Counted from the stretch's first letter, positions 51,381 through 60,215 are shown. The stretch is 64,000 nt of DNA from Nonomuraea endophytica (GCF_014203235.1 NZ_JACHIN010000023.1:69491-133490); one strand, 5' to 3'. The notes: generated from the letters alone by a model not told the origin. Numbers and translations: made by a program.

Positions 51381-52589
51381 ATGAACGTTGCGATTACCGG
51401 GGGTTATGTCGTGCCCGTGACGGGCGCGCCTATCGAGAACGGCACCATTCTCATCCAGGACGGGAAGATCACCGCCGTCGGCGCGGACGTCGCCGTGCCC
51501 GGCGGCGTGGAGATCGTGGACGCGGACGGCGCCTGGGTGCTGCCGGGCTTCGTGGAGGCCCACGGGCACATGGGCGTCCACGAGGAGGCCGACGGCTGGG
51601 CGGGCCAGGACACCAACGAGATGACCGACCCGAACGGCGCCCGCCTGCGCGCGCTCGACGCGATCAACCCTGCCGACCTCGGCTTCGGCGACGCGCTGTC
51701 CGGCGGCGTCACCACCGCGGTGATCAAGCCGGGCTCCGCCAACCCCATCGGCGGCCAGACCGTGGCGCTCAAGTGCTGGGGCAGGAGCGTGGAGGAGATG
51801 CTCCTGCGCGAGCCGGTCAGCGTGAAGAGCGCGCTCGGCGAGAACCCCAAGCGCGTGTACGGCGACCAGAAGAAGCTGCCCTCAACCCGCCAGGGCGTGG
51901 CCGCGGTGATCCGCGACGCGTTCATGAAGGCCCAGGACTATCGGGCCAAGCGGGCGGCGGCGGCCGACGAGGGCAAGCCGTTCGACCGGGACGGCACGAT
52001 GGAGGTGCTGGTCAGGGTGCTGGACGGGGAACTGCCCTGGTGCCAGCACACCCACCGGGCCGACGACATCGCCACCGCGCTGCGCCTGGCCGACGAGTTC
52101 GGCTACCGGGTGATCGTCAACCATGCCACCGAGGGGCATCTGCTGGCCGACGTGCTCGCCGAGCGGCGGATTCCGGTGATCATCGGGCCGCTGTTCACCA
52201 GCCGGACGAAGGTGGAGCTGCGGCAGCGGTCGCTGCGCAACCCCGGCATCCTGGCCAGGGCGGGGGTCGAGCTGGCCATCACGACCGACCATCCCGTGGT
52301 GCCGATCCACTTCCTGGTGCACCAGGCGACGCTGGCGGTAAAGGAAGGGCTGGACCGGGAGACCGCGCTGCGGTCCATCACGGTGAATCCGGCCAAGATC
52401 ATGGGGCTGGACGACCGGGTCGGGGCTCTGGCGCCGGGGCTCGACGGCGACGTGGTGATCTGGTCGGGGGATCCGCTGGACGTCATGAGCCGGGCGTTGC
52501 GGGTGTTCGTGTCCGGGCGTGAGGTGTACACGTTCTCCGATGAGCTGGGCGAGGGCGTGGTGGCTGACCCGTACTACCGCGAGTCCTGA
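51381..52589 (+). CDS. Amidohydrolase (imidazolonepropionase-like)
   Basis: A 402-aa metal-dependent hydrolase. The metal motif HxH is LPGFVEAHGHMG; further ligands are seen in WCQHTHRADDIATALRLADE and GYRVIVNHATEGH, and the Asp in ELAITTDHPVVP. The C-terminal LDGDVVIWSGDPLDVMSRAL is the usual composite barrel. ATG 51381 is chosen; the frame stays open upstream to 51144 within the SnoaL-like gene. The substrate is unknown (cyclic imide or dipeptide-like). Confidence 0.92.
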   Translation: MNVAITGGYVVPVTGAPIENGTILIQDGKITAVGADVAVPGGVEIVDADGAWVLPGFVEAHGHMGVHEEADGWAGQDTNEMTDPNGARLRALDAINPADLGFGDALSGGVTTAVIKPGSANPIGGQTVALKCWGRSVEEMLLREPVSVKSALGENPKRVYGDQKKLPSTRQGVAAVIRDAFMKAQDYRAKRAAAADEGKPFDRDGTMEVLVRVLDGELPWCQHTHRADDIATALRLADEFGYRVIVNHATEGHLLADVLAERRIPVIIGPLFTSRTKVELRQRSLRNPGILARAGVELAITTDHPVVPIHFLVHQATLAVKEGLDRETALRSITVNPAKIMGLDDRVGALAPGLDGDVVIWSGDPLDVMSRALRVFVSGREVYTFSDELGEGVVADPYYRES

Positions 52590-52602
52590 TTTTTCACTAC
52601 TT

Positions 52603-52636
52603 AACGCGCCGCGTCCCGATTGGGGCGCGGCGCGTT
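52603..52636 (+). terminator. Hairpin terminator after the amidohydrolase
   Basis: Fifteen-base arms (52603-52617 and 52622-52636) with one G-T pair and a 4-base loop, 13 bases past the stop. Confidence 0.85.
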
Positions 52637-52704
52637 GGTTTCCCGGCATGCCGTACAGTGAAAAAATCTAACACTCGTTCAATTTGTTTGCGGAGGCTTC
52701 TCCC

Positions 52705-53916
52705 ATGGCCAACCCCTATGCGGCGTTGTTCAGGACGCCCGGCGCCGTGGCCTTCTCCCTCGCCGGGTTCGTGGGGCGGATGCCCATCTCGATGACCGGT
52801 ATCGGAGTGCTGACGATGTTGTCCCAGATGCGGGGCGGCTACGCGCTCGCCGGAGCCGTGGCCGCGACCTTCACGCTGTCCACCGCCCTCGCGGGACCGC
52901 AGGTGTCGCGGCTGGTGGACCGGCTGGGGCAGGGGCGGGTGCTGCTGCCCGCCGCCGGGCTCAGCGTCGCCGGGCTCGCCGCCCTGCTGTTGTGCGCCCG
53001 CTCCGGCGCGCCCGCCTGGACGTTGTTCGTCTTCGCCGCGCTGGCCGGGACGCTGCCCAACCTGGCCGCGATGGTCCGCGCCCGCTGGACCCACGCGCAC
53101 CGCGGCTCTCCTCATCTGCACACGGCCTTCTCGCTGGAGTCGGTGGTGGACGAGCTGACCTTCGTCATCGGCCCGGCACTGTCGGTGGCGCTGTCCACGG
53201 CGCTGTTTCCCGAGGCGGGGCCGCTGGTGGCGGGCGTGCTGCTGATCGCCGGGGTCCTGCTGCTGGTGCCGCAGCGGCGCACCGAGCCACCCGTCCAGAG
53301 GTACGACGCCGCCGCCGGCCGGGGCCGCTCGGCCGTACGGATCCCGGCGGTGCGGCTGCTGGCGCTGCTCCTGGCGGCGGGCGGCGTGATCGTGGGCACG
53401 GTCGACGTGGTCAGCGTGGCCTTCGCCGCCCAGGCGGGCGCCCCGGCGAGCGCCGGGTTCGTGCTGGCCGCCTACGCGGGCGGGTCGGCGCTGTCCGGGC
53501 TGGCGTTCGGGGCGCTGCGGCTCACGGTGCCGCTGCCCCGGCTGCTGCTCATCAGCGTGACCGGGACCGCGCTGACCACGGTGCCGCTGCTGTTCGCCGG
53601 TGGGGTGGCGGCGCTGGCCGGGGCGGTGTTCGCCGCCGGGCTGTTCTTCGCCCCTACGATGATCGTGGTGATGAGGCTCGTGGAGCGCGCGGTTCCGGCC
53701 TCGTCGCTCACCGAGGGGATGACCTGGGCGATCACCGGGCTGAGCGCGGGCATCGCACTGGGCGCGGCGATCGCGGGCGCGCTGGTCGACCGCCACGGCC
53801 CGGCGGGCGGGTTCGGCGTCGCCGTAGCGGCGGGAGCGCTCGCGCTGGCGCTGGCCGTCCGGGCCGCCCGCACACATGCCGGAAAGGAGGCGGAAGGTGA
53901 ACGAGCCGCTCACTGA
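52705..53916 (+). CDS. MFS transporter (12 helices)
   Basis: A 403-aa transporter with twelve helices. N-terminal helix VAFSLAGFVGRMPISMTGIG, followed by LVDRLGQGRVLLPAAGLSVA (motif A degenerate). The family is the actinobacterial YbjJ/NarK-distant group with a conserved FSLESVVDELTFVIGPALS in helix 5. GCGGAGG lies eight bases before ATG 52705. An AT-rich promoter stretch TCTAACACTCGTTCAA precedes it and could hold a TetR site. It overlaps the TetR gene by 20 bases. Confidence 0.9.
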   Translation: MANPYAALFRTPGAVAFSLAGFVGRMPISMTGIGVLTMLSQMRGGYALAGAVAATFTLSTALAGPQVSRLVDRLGQGRVLLPAAGLSVAGLAALLLCARSGAPAWTLFVFAALAGTLPNLAAMVRARWTHAHRGSPHLHTAFSLESVVDELTFVIGPALSVALSTALFPEAGPLVAGVLLIAGVLLLVPQRRTEPPVQRYDAAAGRGRSAVRIPAVRLLALLLAAGGVIVGTVDVVSVAFAAQAGAPASAGFVLAAYAGGSALSGLAFGALRLTVPLPRLLLISVTGTALTTVPLLFAGGVAALAGAVFAAGLFFAPTMIVVMRLVERAVPASSLTEGMTWAITGLSAGIALGAAIAGALVDRHGPAGGFGVAVAAGALALALAVRAARTHAGKEAEGERAAH

Positions 53917-54475
53917 CGGACGCCGCATCAAGGGCGAGCAACGCAAGCGGGAACTGATCGAGGCGACGATCCGGGTGGTCGCCCGCGACGGCGTGGCCGG
54001 CGTCAGCCACCGCACCGTCTCCAAGGAGGCCGGCCAGCCCGCCACCGCCGCCGCCTACTACTTCAGGACCATCGACGACCTGCTCACCGCCGCGCTGACC
54101 TCCTGCATGGACGAGGACGCCGAGCGCATGCGCCGCCTGGCCGACGTGGACGACCCGGAGGAGGGCCTGCGCGCCCTGGCGGAGCTGATGTGCCGGGTCG
54201 TGGCCGCCCCCGCGCACCTGCTGGCCGAGTACGAGCTCTACCTCCTGGCCGCCCGCCGTCCAGAGCTGCGCGAGCCCACCCGGCGCTGGCTGGCCGCCGT
54301 CGAGCGCTTCGGCCGCCGCCACACCGACGATCCGGTACGGCTGCGCGTCCTCGCCGGCACGATCGACGGCGTGCTGATGCAGGCGCTGCTGACCGACACG
54401 CCGCCCGGCCGGCAGGAATGGGAGGAGATCCTGCGCGCCGTGCTGCTCACACCCGGTCCAGAAACCCGGCGATGA
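53897..54475 (+). CDS. TetR family regulator
   Basis: A 192-aa regulator with HTH GEQRKRELIEATIRVVARDG followed by VAGVSHRTVSKEAGQPATAA and YYFRTIDDLL. The C-terminal domain is helical. GTG 53897 follows AAAGGAGG at good spacing inside the MFS gene, so the MFS and its likely repressor are translationally linked. The 3' end overlaps the convergent hydrolase gene by 29 bases. Confidence 0.92.
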   Translation: MNEPLTDGRRIKGEQRKRELIEATIRVVARDGVAGVSHRTVSKEAGQPATAAAYYFRTIDDLLTAALTSCMDEDAERMRRLADVDDPEEGLRALAELMCRVVAAPAHLLAEYELYLLAARRPELREPTRRWLAAVERFGRRHTDDPVRLRVLAGTIDGVLMQALLTDTPPGRQEWEEILRAVLLTPGPETRR

Positions 54476-55283
54476 GCGGCGCGATCTCCGCCAGGTCCTC
54501 CTCCAGGGCGAAGTGGCCGGTGTCGAAGACGTGGAGCTCGGCGCCGGGCAGGTCGCGCAGGTAGGCGCGGGCGCCGGGCTCGGGGAAGAACGGGTCGTTG
54601 CGGCCCCACACGATCAGGGCGGGCGGGGTGTGCTCGCGCAGCCACGCCTGCCACCGGTCGTATTGCTCGACGTTGGAGTGGTAGTCGAAGGCCAGCGCGA
54701 CCTGGGCCTCCTTGCGGCCGGGCAGGTCCAGGAAGTGCTGGTCGAGCGTCCAGCCGTCGGGCGAGAGGCGCTCGGGGTGGCGGGTGCCCGACTCGTACTG
54801 GCCGCGGGTGCCTTCCAGGGTGAGCAGGCCGCGGATGGTCTCCTCGGCGCCGGGCGTCTCGGGCCGCAGGGCGACGAAGTCGCGGGCTCCGGCCGACAGG
54901 CCCTCCTCGTAGGCGTTGCCGTTCTGGATCACGAGACCGGCGATCCACTCGGGGTGGCGCAGCGCGAGGCGGAAGCCGACCGGGGCGCCGAAGTCGAAGA
55001 CGTACACGCTGAAGCGGGTGAGGCCGAGCTCGCGTACGAACCCCTCGGTGATGTCGGCGAGCCGGTCGAAGGTGTAGGTGAAGTCCTCGGGCGCCTGGGT
55101 GTGGCCGAAACCGGGATAGTCGGGGGCGATCAGCCGGTAGCGGTCGCCAAGCTCGGCGATCAGCTGCCGGAACTGGTGCGAACCGGACGGGAAGCCGTGC
55201 AGCAGGAGGAGCACGGGCGCGTCGGGCTTGGCGGGGACGGACTCGCGGTAGAAGACGCGCACGCCTTCGACGTCGACATACAT
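54447..55283 (-). CDS. Alpha/beta hydrolase, epoxide hydrolase/dehalogenase-like
   Basis: A 278-aa alpha/beta-hydrolase with Asp nucleophile. HGFPSGSHQFRQLIAELGDR gives the oxyanion segment, D97 lies in SVYVFDFGAPVGFRLALRHP, and the His in VFDTGHFALEED. Asp as nucleophile and the HGFPS motif point to epoxide hydrolase or haloacid/haloalkane dehalogenase rather than esterase. ATG 55283 is chosen by homology-like N-terminus MYVDVEGVRVFYRE; the frame extends to 55484. It is divergent from a CGNR zinc-finger regulator over a half-site array. Confidence 0.9.
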   Translation of the reverse strand: MYVDVEGVRVFYRESVPAKPDAPVLLLLHGFPSGSHQFRQLIAELGDRYRLIAPDYPGFGHTQAPEDFTYTFDRLADITEGFVRELGLTRFSVYVFDFGAPVGFRLALRHPEWIAGLVIQNGNAYEEGLSAGARDFVALRPETPGAEETIRGLLTLEGTRGQYESGTRHPERLSPDGWTLDQHFLDLPGRKEAQVALAFDYHSNVEQYDRWQAWLREHTPPALIVWGRNDPFFPEPGARAYLRDLPGAELHVFDTGHFALEEDLAEIAPLIAGFLDRV

Positions 55284-55288
55284 GCTGG

Positions 55289-55370
55289 CTAATGCCTTTC
55301 GATAGTGAAGATGCATTAGTTGTAGCGTGTCGCGATCTAATGCGTCAACCCATGGATGTAGGATTAGTGC
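55289..55370. promoter_or_regulatory. Array of CTAATGC half-sites phased at 24 bp
   Basis: CTAATGC at 55289-55295, its inverse GCATTAG at 55313-55319, CTAATGC at 55337-55343, and a GATTAGTGC element at 55362-55370 lie at 24-base steps in alternating orientation. On the minus strand TTGACG (55343-55348) and TACAAC (55319-55324), 18 apart, form a promoter for the hydrolase that the middle half-sites overlap. On the plus strand TAGGAT (55359-55364) is six bases from ATG 55371. Confidence 0.65.
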
Positions 55371-55913
55371 ATGACGGACCCGCTGACCGGCGAACATCTC
55401 GCCCTCGACCTCGTCAATACCAGACCGAGCGTCGGGGACCTCCTCGCCACCCCCGCCGACCTGCGCCATTGGCTGATACTCCAACGGGGCAGGCTGCGGG
55501 ACGAGCCGGTCGCGGAGCGCGACGTCGCCCAGGTACGCGAGCTGCGCGAGCTCGTGGCCGTCGCCGTCTCACACCTGCGCGCCGGCACCGCCCCGCCCGA
55601 CGAGGTCCTGCGCGCCCTCACCCAGGCGCAGCGGATGGCGCCCGCCTACCGCGAGCTGTCCTGGCGCGACGGGGCCGTCGCCGCGCTCCCCCGGCGCTCC
55701 GGCACCCCCGGCGAACGCCTGGTGGCCCAGCTCGCCGATGCCGCCGCCGACCTGCTCGCCGGCCCCGACGCCGGCCGTATCCGGCAGTGCGAGGGACACG
55801 ACTGCGTGATGCTGTTCGTCCCCGCGCACCCGCGCCGCCGCTGGTGCTCGACCGCCCGCTGCGGCAACCGCGCCCGCGTGGCCCGCCACTACCAGCGCCA
55901 CAAGCCCGCTTGA
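55371..55913 (+). CDS. ABATE/CGNR zinc-finger transcription regulator
   Basis: A 180-aa protein. The N-terminal ABATE-type domain starts LTGEHLALDLVNTRPSVGDL. The C-terminal CGNR zinc finger has CEGHDCVMLFV and RRRWCSTARCGNRARVARHY; the Cys in CEGHDC and CSTARC form the metal site and the basic tail suits DNA binding. Such proteins are presumed stress or ligand-responsive regulators. It is divergent from an Asp-nucleophile hydrolase, probably its target. The layout (TAGGAT, six bases, ATG) suggests a leaderless message. Confidence 0.9.
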   Translation: MTDPLTGEHLALDLVNTRPSVGDLLATPADLRHWLILQRGRLRDEPVAERDVAQVRELRELVAVAVSHLRAGTAPPDEVLRALTQAQRMAPAYRELSWRDGAVAALPRRSGTPGERLVAQLADAAADLLAGPDAGRIRQCEGHDCVMLFVPAHPRRRWCSTARCGNRARVARHYQRHKPA

Positions 55914-55918
55914 ACGCT

Positions 55919-55937
55919 TCCGGAAACGGCGTTTTCC
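55919..55937 (+). terminator. Weak hairpin after the CGNR gene
   Basis: A short inverted repeat CGGAAAC/GTTTTCCG, with a bulge, about six bases past the stop. Its T-run is inside the stem. Support is modest. Confidence 0.35.
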
Positions 55938-56051
55938 GCGCATTCCCGAACCATTGATCGGGCCGGGGCGTCAAACGAGAGATCACAAAGCATCTGGAGT
56001 GGTTCATGTGATGATCTGGCCGAGCCCCGCCCGCGTGGGTGCGTCCCCGGC

Positions 56052-56684
56052 ATGGTGACCCGCAAGCGCGCCGCGCGCTCCCGGCAGCGCATCGACGTGA
56101 GCCGCCTGCCCGAAGACGTCGTGGCGCTCCTCGACGACCTCCCGCCCGGCGAGAACCTGGTCGTCACCCGCGACGGCGTGCCGATCGCGACGATCGCCAG
56201 CACCATCGACGTGGTCCAGGGCGCCGTCGTCGACCGCGCCCCACCCGACGAGGTCCCCGAGGAGGCACCCGTCGACTACGACGGCGTGACCGTCGTGGCC
56301 ACCGCGATGGAGCTGTCGACCGCGGCCCGGGTGGCGCTGTCCACCCAGCTCGGCCCGGACTACGTCGTGCTCGACATGAAGGTCGCGCCCCTGACGGCCG
56401 ACGTGCTTCTGGTGCCACCGGGCAGCCCGCAGCTGATCGGGGCGCTCCGGGCGATGTTCGCGAAGGCCCGCATCGTCGTCGCCGAGATCGAGGACGACGA
56501 GCTCGGAGTCCAGTACCACGGTCCGGTACGGCGGCTGCTCGACGCCGGTGCCGAGGCGTATCTGCCTCCGGCGAACCTCCCGCGCCTGGCCATGCAGCTC
56601 GACTACACGCTCAACCACGGACGGGAGCTCTCCGGCGGGCCCGCCGCGCAGCCGCAGATCGCCCCGGCGGCTGACGACTCATGA
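56052..56684 (+). CDS. Conserved-looking protein, unknown (210 aa)
   Basis: A soluble, acidic protein with a basic start MVTRKRAARSRQRIDVSRLP. Residues 15-50 (EDVVALLDDLPPGENLVVTR; DGVPIATIAST) resemble the small beta-alpha N-terminal domain of Phd/YefM-type antitoxins, but no toxin gene is adjacent. The rest (VVATAMELSTAARVALSTQL; DYVVLDMKVAPLTADVLLVP) has no recognised family. ATG 56052 or the adjacent GTG may be used. It is convergent with nrdJ, sharing a terminator. Confidence 0.7.
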   Translation: MVTRKRAARSRQRIDVSRLPEDVVALLDDLPPGENLVVTRDGVPIATIASTIDVVQGAVVDRAPPDEVPEEAPVDYDGVTVVATAMELSTAARVALSTQLGPDYVVLDMKVAPLTADVLLVPPGSPQLIGALRAMFAKARIVVAEIEDDELGVQYHGPVRRLLDAGAEAYLPPANLPRLAMQLDYTLNHGRELSGGPAAQPQIAPAADDS

Positions 56685-56691
56685 GATCAGC

Positions 56692-56726
56692 CGAACGCCC
56701 GGCCCCTGTGCGGGACCGGGCGTTCG
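56692..56726. terminator. Bidirectional hairpin between unknown gene and nrdJ
   Basis: Fifteen-base arms (56692-56706 and 56712-56726), one mismatch, 5-base loop, in the 54-bp gap between convergent stops. Confidence 0.85.
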
Positions 56727-56738
56727 ATCAAGTGGCTG

Positions 56739-59567
56739 TCAGCTGCAGCCGCTGGTGGAGCCGCAGCCCTCGCAGACGTAGCAACTGCCCGCGGGGCGCA
56801 TCTTGGTGCCGCAGGTCATGCAGAGCGGCGCGTCGGCCGTGAAGCGCTGGTGGCTCTCCAGCGTCAGCTCGCGGCCCGGCGCCGGCTCGGCGGCCGGCTC
56901 CGGCTTCGCCGCCTCTATCGGGGCGGACTGGGCCAGGATCTCCCGGTCCACCGACTCGTGCAGCGGCGCCGGGTCCTCACCACGCTGCTGCGCGGCCCGC
57001 TCGGCGGCCGAGAAGATGCCCAGGGCGGCCCGCTCGTCAAAGGGCAGGTGGTCCAGGGCCAGGCGGCGGAAGATGTAGTCCATCACCGACGTGGCCATCC
57101 GGATGTCCGGGTCGTCCGTCATCCCGGCGGGCTCGAAGCGCATGTTGACGAACTTGCTCATGTACGTCTCGAGCGGCACGCCGTACTGCAGCCCGATCGA
57201 GATCGCCACGGAGAAGGCGTCCATGACGCCCGCCAGCGTCGAGCCCTGCTTGGACATCTTGAGGAAGACCTCGCCCAGTCCGTCGTCCGGGTAGGACGAG
57301 GCGGTCATGTAGCCCTTGGCGCCGCCGACCGTGAAGCGGGTCGTCGTGCTGGGGCGCTGGTTGGGCATGCGGCGGCGGGTCGGCCGGTTGACCTCGATGA
57401 CCTTGACCTCGGGCTCGCCGGCGGCGGCCTCGGTGGTCTTGGCCTCCTCCTTCTTGCCCCCGGCCGACAGCGGCTGGCCGACCTTGCAGTTGTCGCGGTA
57501 GACGGCCAGCGCCTTCAGGCCGAGCTTCCAGCCCTCCAGGTAGACCTGCTCGATGTCGTCGATCGTGGCCGACTCGGGCAGGTTGACCGTCTTGGAGATG
57601 GCGCCCGACAGGAACGGCTGCGTGGCGGCCATCATCCGCACGTGGCCCATCGGCGCGATCGCGCGCTCGCCCATCGCGCAGTCGAACACCTCGTAGTGCT
57701 CGTGCTTGAGGCCCGGGGCGTCGACGACGTGGCCGTGCTCGGCGATGTACTCGACGATCGCCTCGATCTGCTCCTGCTGGTAGCGCATCTGCTTGAGCGC
57801 GCGCGGGATCGTCTGGTTGACGATCTGCATCGAGCCGCCGCCGACGAGCTTCTTGAACTTGACCAGCGCCAGGTCCGGCTCGATGCCGGTGGTGTCGCAG
57901 TCCATCATCAGGCCGATGGTGCCGGTCGGGGCCAGCAGCGACGCCTGGGCGTTGCGGTAGCCGTTCTTCTCGCCGAGCTTGAGGCACTCCGACCACTGCT
58001 TGGACGCCTCAGTGTGGATCTTGGAGTCCATGATGCCGACCGTGCGCAGGTTGTCGTTGGCGGCGGCGTGCTTGCGCATGACGCGCTTGTGCGGCTCGGC
58101 GTTGCGGGCATAGCCCTCGTACGCGCCGACGGCCCCCGCCAGCTCCGCGCTGCGGCGGTAGGAGACGCCGGTCATCAGGCTGGTGATGGTTCCGGCCACC
58201 GCGCGGCCGCCGTCGGAGTCGTAGGCGTGGCCGGTGGCCATGAGCAGCGCGCCCAGGTTGGCGTAGCCGATGCCGAGCTGGCGGTAGGCGCGGGTGGTCT
58301 CGCCGATCTTCTCCGTCGGGAAGTCCGCGAAGGTGATCGAGACGTCCATCGCCGTGATGATCAGCTCGGTGAGCTTCACGAAGTTCGCGATGTCGAAGGA
58401 GTTGTCGTCCTTCAGGAACTTCAGCAGGTTGATGCTGGCCAGGTTGCAGGAGGAGTTGTCCAGGTGGACGTACTCGCTGCACGGGTTGGACGCGGTGATC
58501 CGGCCGGTCTCCGGGCTGGTGTGCCAGTCGTTGATCGTGCCGTCGTACTGGATGCCCGGGTCGGCGCACTCCCACGCGGCCTTGGCCATCTTGCGGAACA
58601 GGTCCTGGGCGTCGACCTCCTCGATGACCTCGCCGGTCAGGCGGGCGCGCAGGCCGAACTTCTCGCCCTTCTCCACCGCGTTCATGAACTCGTCGGAGAC
58701 GCGCACGGAGTTGTTGGCGTTCTGGTACTGCACGGACACGATGTCCTTGCCGCCCAGGTCCATGTCGTAACCGGCGTCGCGAAGGGCACGGATCTTGTCC
58801 TCTTCGCGGGCCTTGGTCTCGATGAACTCCTCGATGTCGGGGTGGTCGACGTCGAGCACGACCATCTTGGCCGCGCGCCGCGTGGCGCCGCCCGACTTGA
58901 TGGTCCCGGCCGACGCGTCGGCGCCGCGCATGAAGCTGACGGGGCCGCTGGCAGTGCCGCCGCTGGAGAGAAGCTCCTTGGAGGAGCGGATGCGGGACAG
59001 GTTGATGCCCGAGCCCGAACCGCCCTTGAAGATCACGCCCTCTTCCTTGTACCACTCCAGGATCGACTCCATCTGGTCGTCCACGGAGAGAATGAAACAC
59101 GCGCTGACCTGCTGCGGGGACTGCGTGCCCACGTTGAACCAGACCGGCGAGTTGAACGCGAAGACCTGGTGCGCGAGCGCGTACTTGAGCTCGTGGTCGA
59201 AGATCTCGGCGTCCTCGTCGGTGGCGAAGTAGCCGTGCTCCACCGCGGTCTTCGTGTACATGCCGACCACGCGGTCGACCAGCTGCTTCAGGCTCCACTC
59301 ACGCTGCGGGGTGCCCACGGCGCCCCGGAAGTATTTGGTGGTCACGATGTTGGCCGCGTTGACCGACCAGAACTCGGGGAACTCGACACCCCGCTGCTCA
59401 AAGTTGATCGACCCGTCGCGCCAGTTGGTCATGACGACGTCACGGCGCTCCCAGGTGATCTCGTCGTAGGGATGCACGCCCGGCTTGGTGAAGATCCGCT
59501 TCATCTTCAGACCCTTGCGGGGCTTCTTGCCCCCGCGCGCCACTGAACCGCTTGCCGTCTCCGTCAT
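56739..59567 (-). CDS. nrdJ: Class II (vitamin B12-dependent) ribonucleotide reductase
   Basis: A 942-aa enzyme that reduces ribonucleotides to deoxyribonucleotides using adenosylcobalamin. Active-site segments are SACF (C157), the radical-site NPCSEYVHLDNSSCNLASIN (N361, C363, E365), PTGTIGLMMDCDTTGIEPDL and the usual AGC-like C-terminal Cys cluster (CMTCGTKMRPAGSCYVCEGC and a final SGCS), which acts as redox relay or zinc ribbon. Length is typical of the large actinobacterial NrdJ (about 940-960). ATG 59567 overlaps the nrdR stop by ATGA, so the two are co-translated. It is oxygen-independent, unlike class I. Confidence 0.97.
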   Translation of the reverse strand: MTETASGSVARGGKKPRKGLKMKRIFTKPGVHPYDEITWERRDVVMTNWRDGSINFEQRGVEFPEFWSVNAANIVTTKYFRGAVGTPQREWSLKQLVDRVVGMYTKTAVEHGYFATDEDAEIFDHELKYALAHQVFAFNSPVWFNVGTQSPQQVSACFILSVDDQMESILEWYKEEGVIFKGGSGSGINLSRIRSSKELLSSGGTASGPVSFMRGADASAGTIKSGGATRRAAKMVVLDVDHPDIEEFIETKAREEDKIRALRDAGYDMDLGGKDIVSVQYQNANNSVRVSDEFMNAVEKGEKFGLRARLTGEVIEEVDAQDLFRKMAKAAWECADPGIQYDGTINDWHTSPETGRITASNPCSEYVHLDNSSCNLASINLLKFLKDDNSFDIANFVKLTELIITAMDVSITFADFPTEKIGETTRAYRQLGIGYANLGALLMATGHAYDSDGGRAVAGTITSLMTGVSYRRSAELAGAVGAYEGYARNAEPHKRVMRKHAAANDNLRTVGIMDSKIHTEASKQWSECLKLGEKNGYRNAQASLLAPTGTIGLMMDCDTTGIEPDLALVKFKKLVGGGSMQIVNQTIPRALKQMRYQQEQIEAIVEYIAEHGHVVDAPGLKHEHYEVFDCAMGERAIAPMGHVRMMAATQPFLSGAISKTVNLPESATIDDIEQVYLEGWKLGLKALAVYRDNCKVGQPLSAGGKKEEAKTTEAAAGEPEVKVIEVNRPTRRRMPNQRPSTTTRFTVGGAKGYMTASSYPDDGLGEVFLKMSKQGSTLAGVMDAFSVAISIGLQYGVPLETYMSKFVNMRFEPAGMTDDPDIRMATSVMDYIFRRLALDHLPFDERAALGIFSAAERAAQQRGEDPAPLHESVDREILAQSAPIEAAKPEPAAEPAPGRELTLESHQRFTADAPLCMTCGTKMRPAGSCYVCEGCGSTSGCS

Positions 59568-60079
59568 GACTCCCCCTTCAGGCCCTTGACGGCCGAGTTC
59601 GTCTCGCCCTGCACGCTGCCGGTGCGGCTCGACTCCCTCTCCGCCTTCAACTGTTCGATCTCGGCCTCGAAGTCCGCCAGGCTCTCGAAACCGCGATACA
59701 CCGATGCGAACCGCAGGTACGCCACCTCGTCCAGCTCACGCAGCGGGCCCAGGATCGCCAGCCCCACCTCGTTGGAGGGGATTTCCGCCGCGCCCCTGGC
59801 CCGGATGACCTCCTCGACCCGCTGCCCCAGCTGGGCCAGCGAATCCTCCGTCACCGGCCTGCCCTGGCAGGCCCGCCGTACGCCCGCGACGACCTTGTCC
59901 CGAGAGAAGGGCTCGGTCACCCCGCTACGCTTGCTCACCATCAGCAGGACCGTCTCCTGGGTGGTGAACCTGCGCCCGCACTCCGGACACGTCCGGCGTC
60001 GCCTGATGGCCGCGCCGTCGTCCGTGGAGCGGCTGTCGATGACCCTCGTGTCGGGGTGGCGGCAGAACGGACAGTGCAC
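59564..60079 (-). CDS. nrdR: Transcriptional repressor NrdR
   Basis: A 171-aa repressor of ribonucleotide reductase genes. It has a zinc ribbon (C3, C6, C31, C34 in MHCPFCRHPDTRVIDSRSTD and RRTCPECGRRF) and an ATP-cone (SGVTEPFSRDKVVAGVRRAC; LAQLGQRVEEVIRARGAAEI) that reads dATP/ATP. GTG 60079 gives the canonical HCPFC start with GAGGAGG nine bases ahead; the frame extends to 60136. It is the first gene of the nrdR-nrdJ operon. Two NrdR-box-like elements lie upstream. Confidence 0.96.
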   Translation of the reverse strand: MHCPFCRHPDTRVIDSRSTDDGAAIRRRRTCPECGRRFTTQETVLLMVSKRSGVTEPFSRDKVVAGVRRACQGRPVTEDSLAQLGQRVEEVIRARGAAEIPSNEVGLAILGPLRELDEVAYLRFASVYRGFESLADFEAEIEQLKAERESSRTGSVQGETNSAVKGLKGES

Positions 60080-60168
60080 GCTGCTTCGCCTCCTCGAACG
60101 GCCGCGTAAAGCGGTTGTCCCCGTACGCTCGCGCACACCCCACGGCGAGCCATGGAGCGGTCACGGAA

Positions 60169-60213
60169 ACACAAGTTGTGGTGAACTACATCGGTGTAAC
60201 TACTAGATGTTGT
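60169..60213 (-). promoter_or_regulatory. Tandem NrdR-box-like elements
   Basis: ACACAAGTTGTG (60169-60180, with a perfect CACAAGTTGTG palindrome) and ACTAGATGTTGT (60202-60213) resemble the ACAC...TGT-type NrdR boxes. Their centres are about 33 bases apart, near three helical turns as usual for NrdR. They lie 90-135 bases ahead of the nrdR start. Confidence 0.6.
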
Positions 60214-60215
60214 GG

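Noticed and set aside
56052..56684. Type II toxin-antitoxin pair
   Set aside because: Only a faint Phd-like N-terminus; no toxin gene adjoins.
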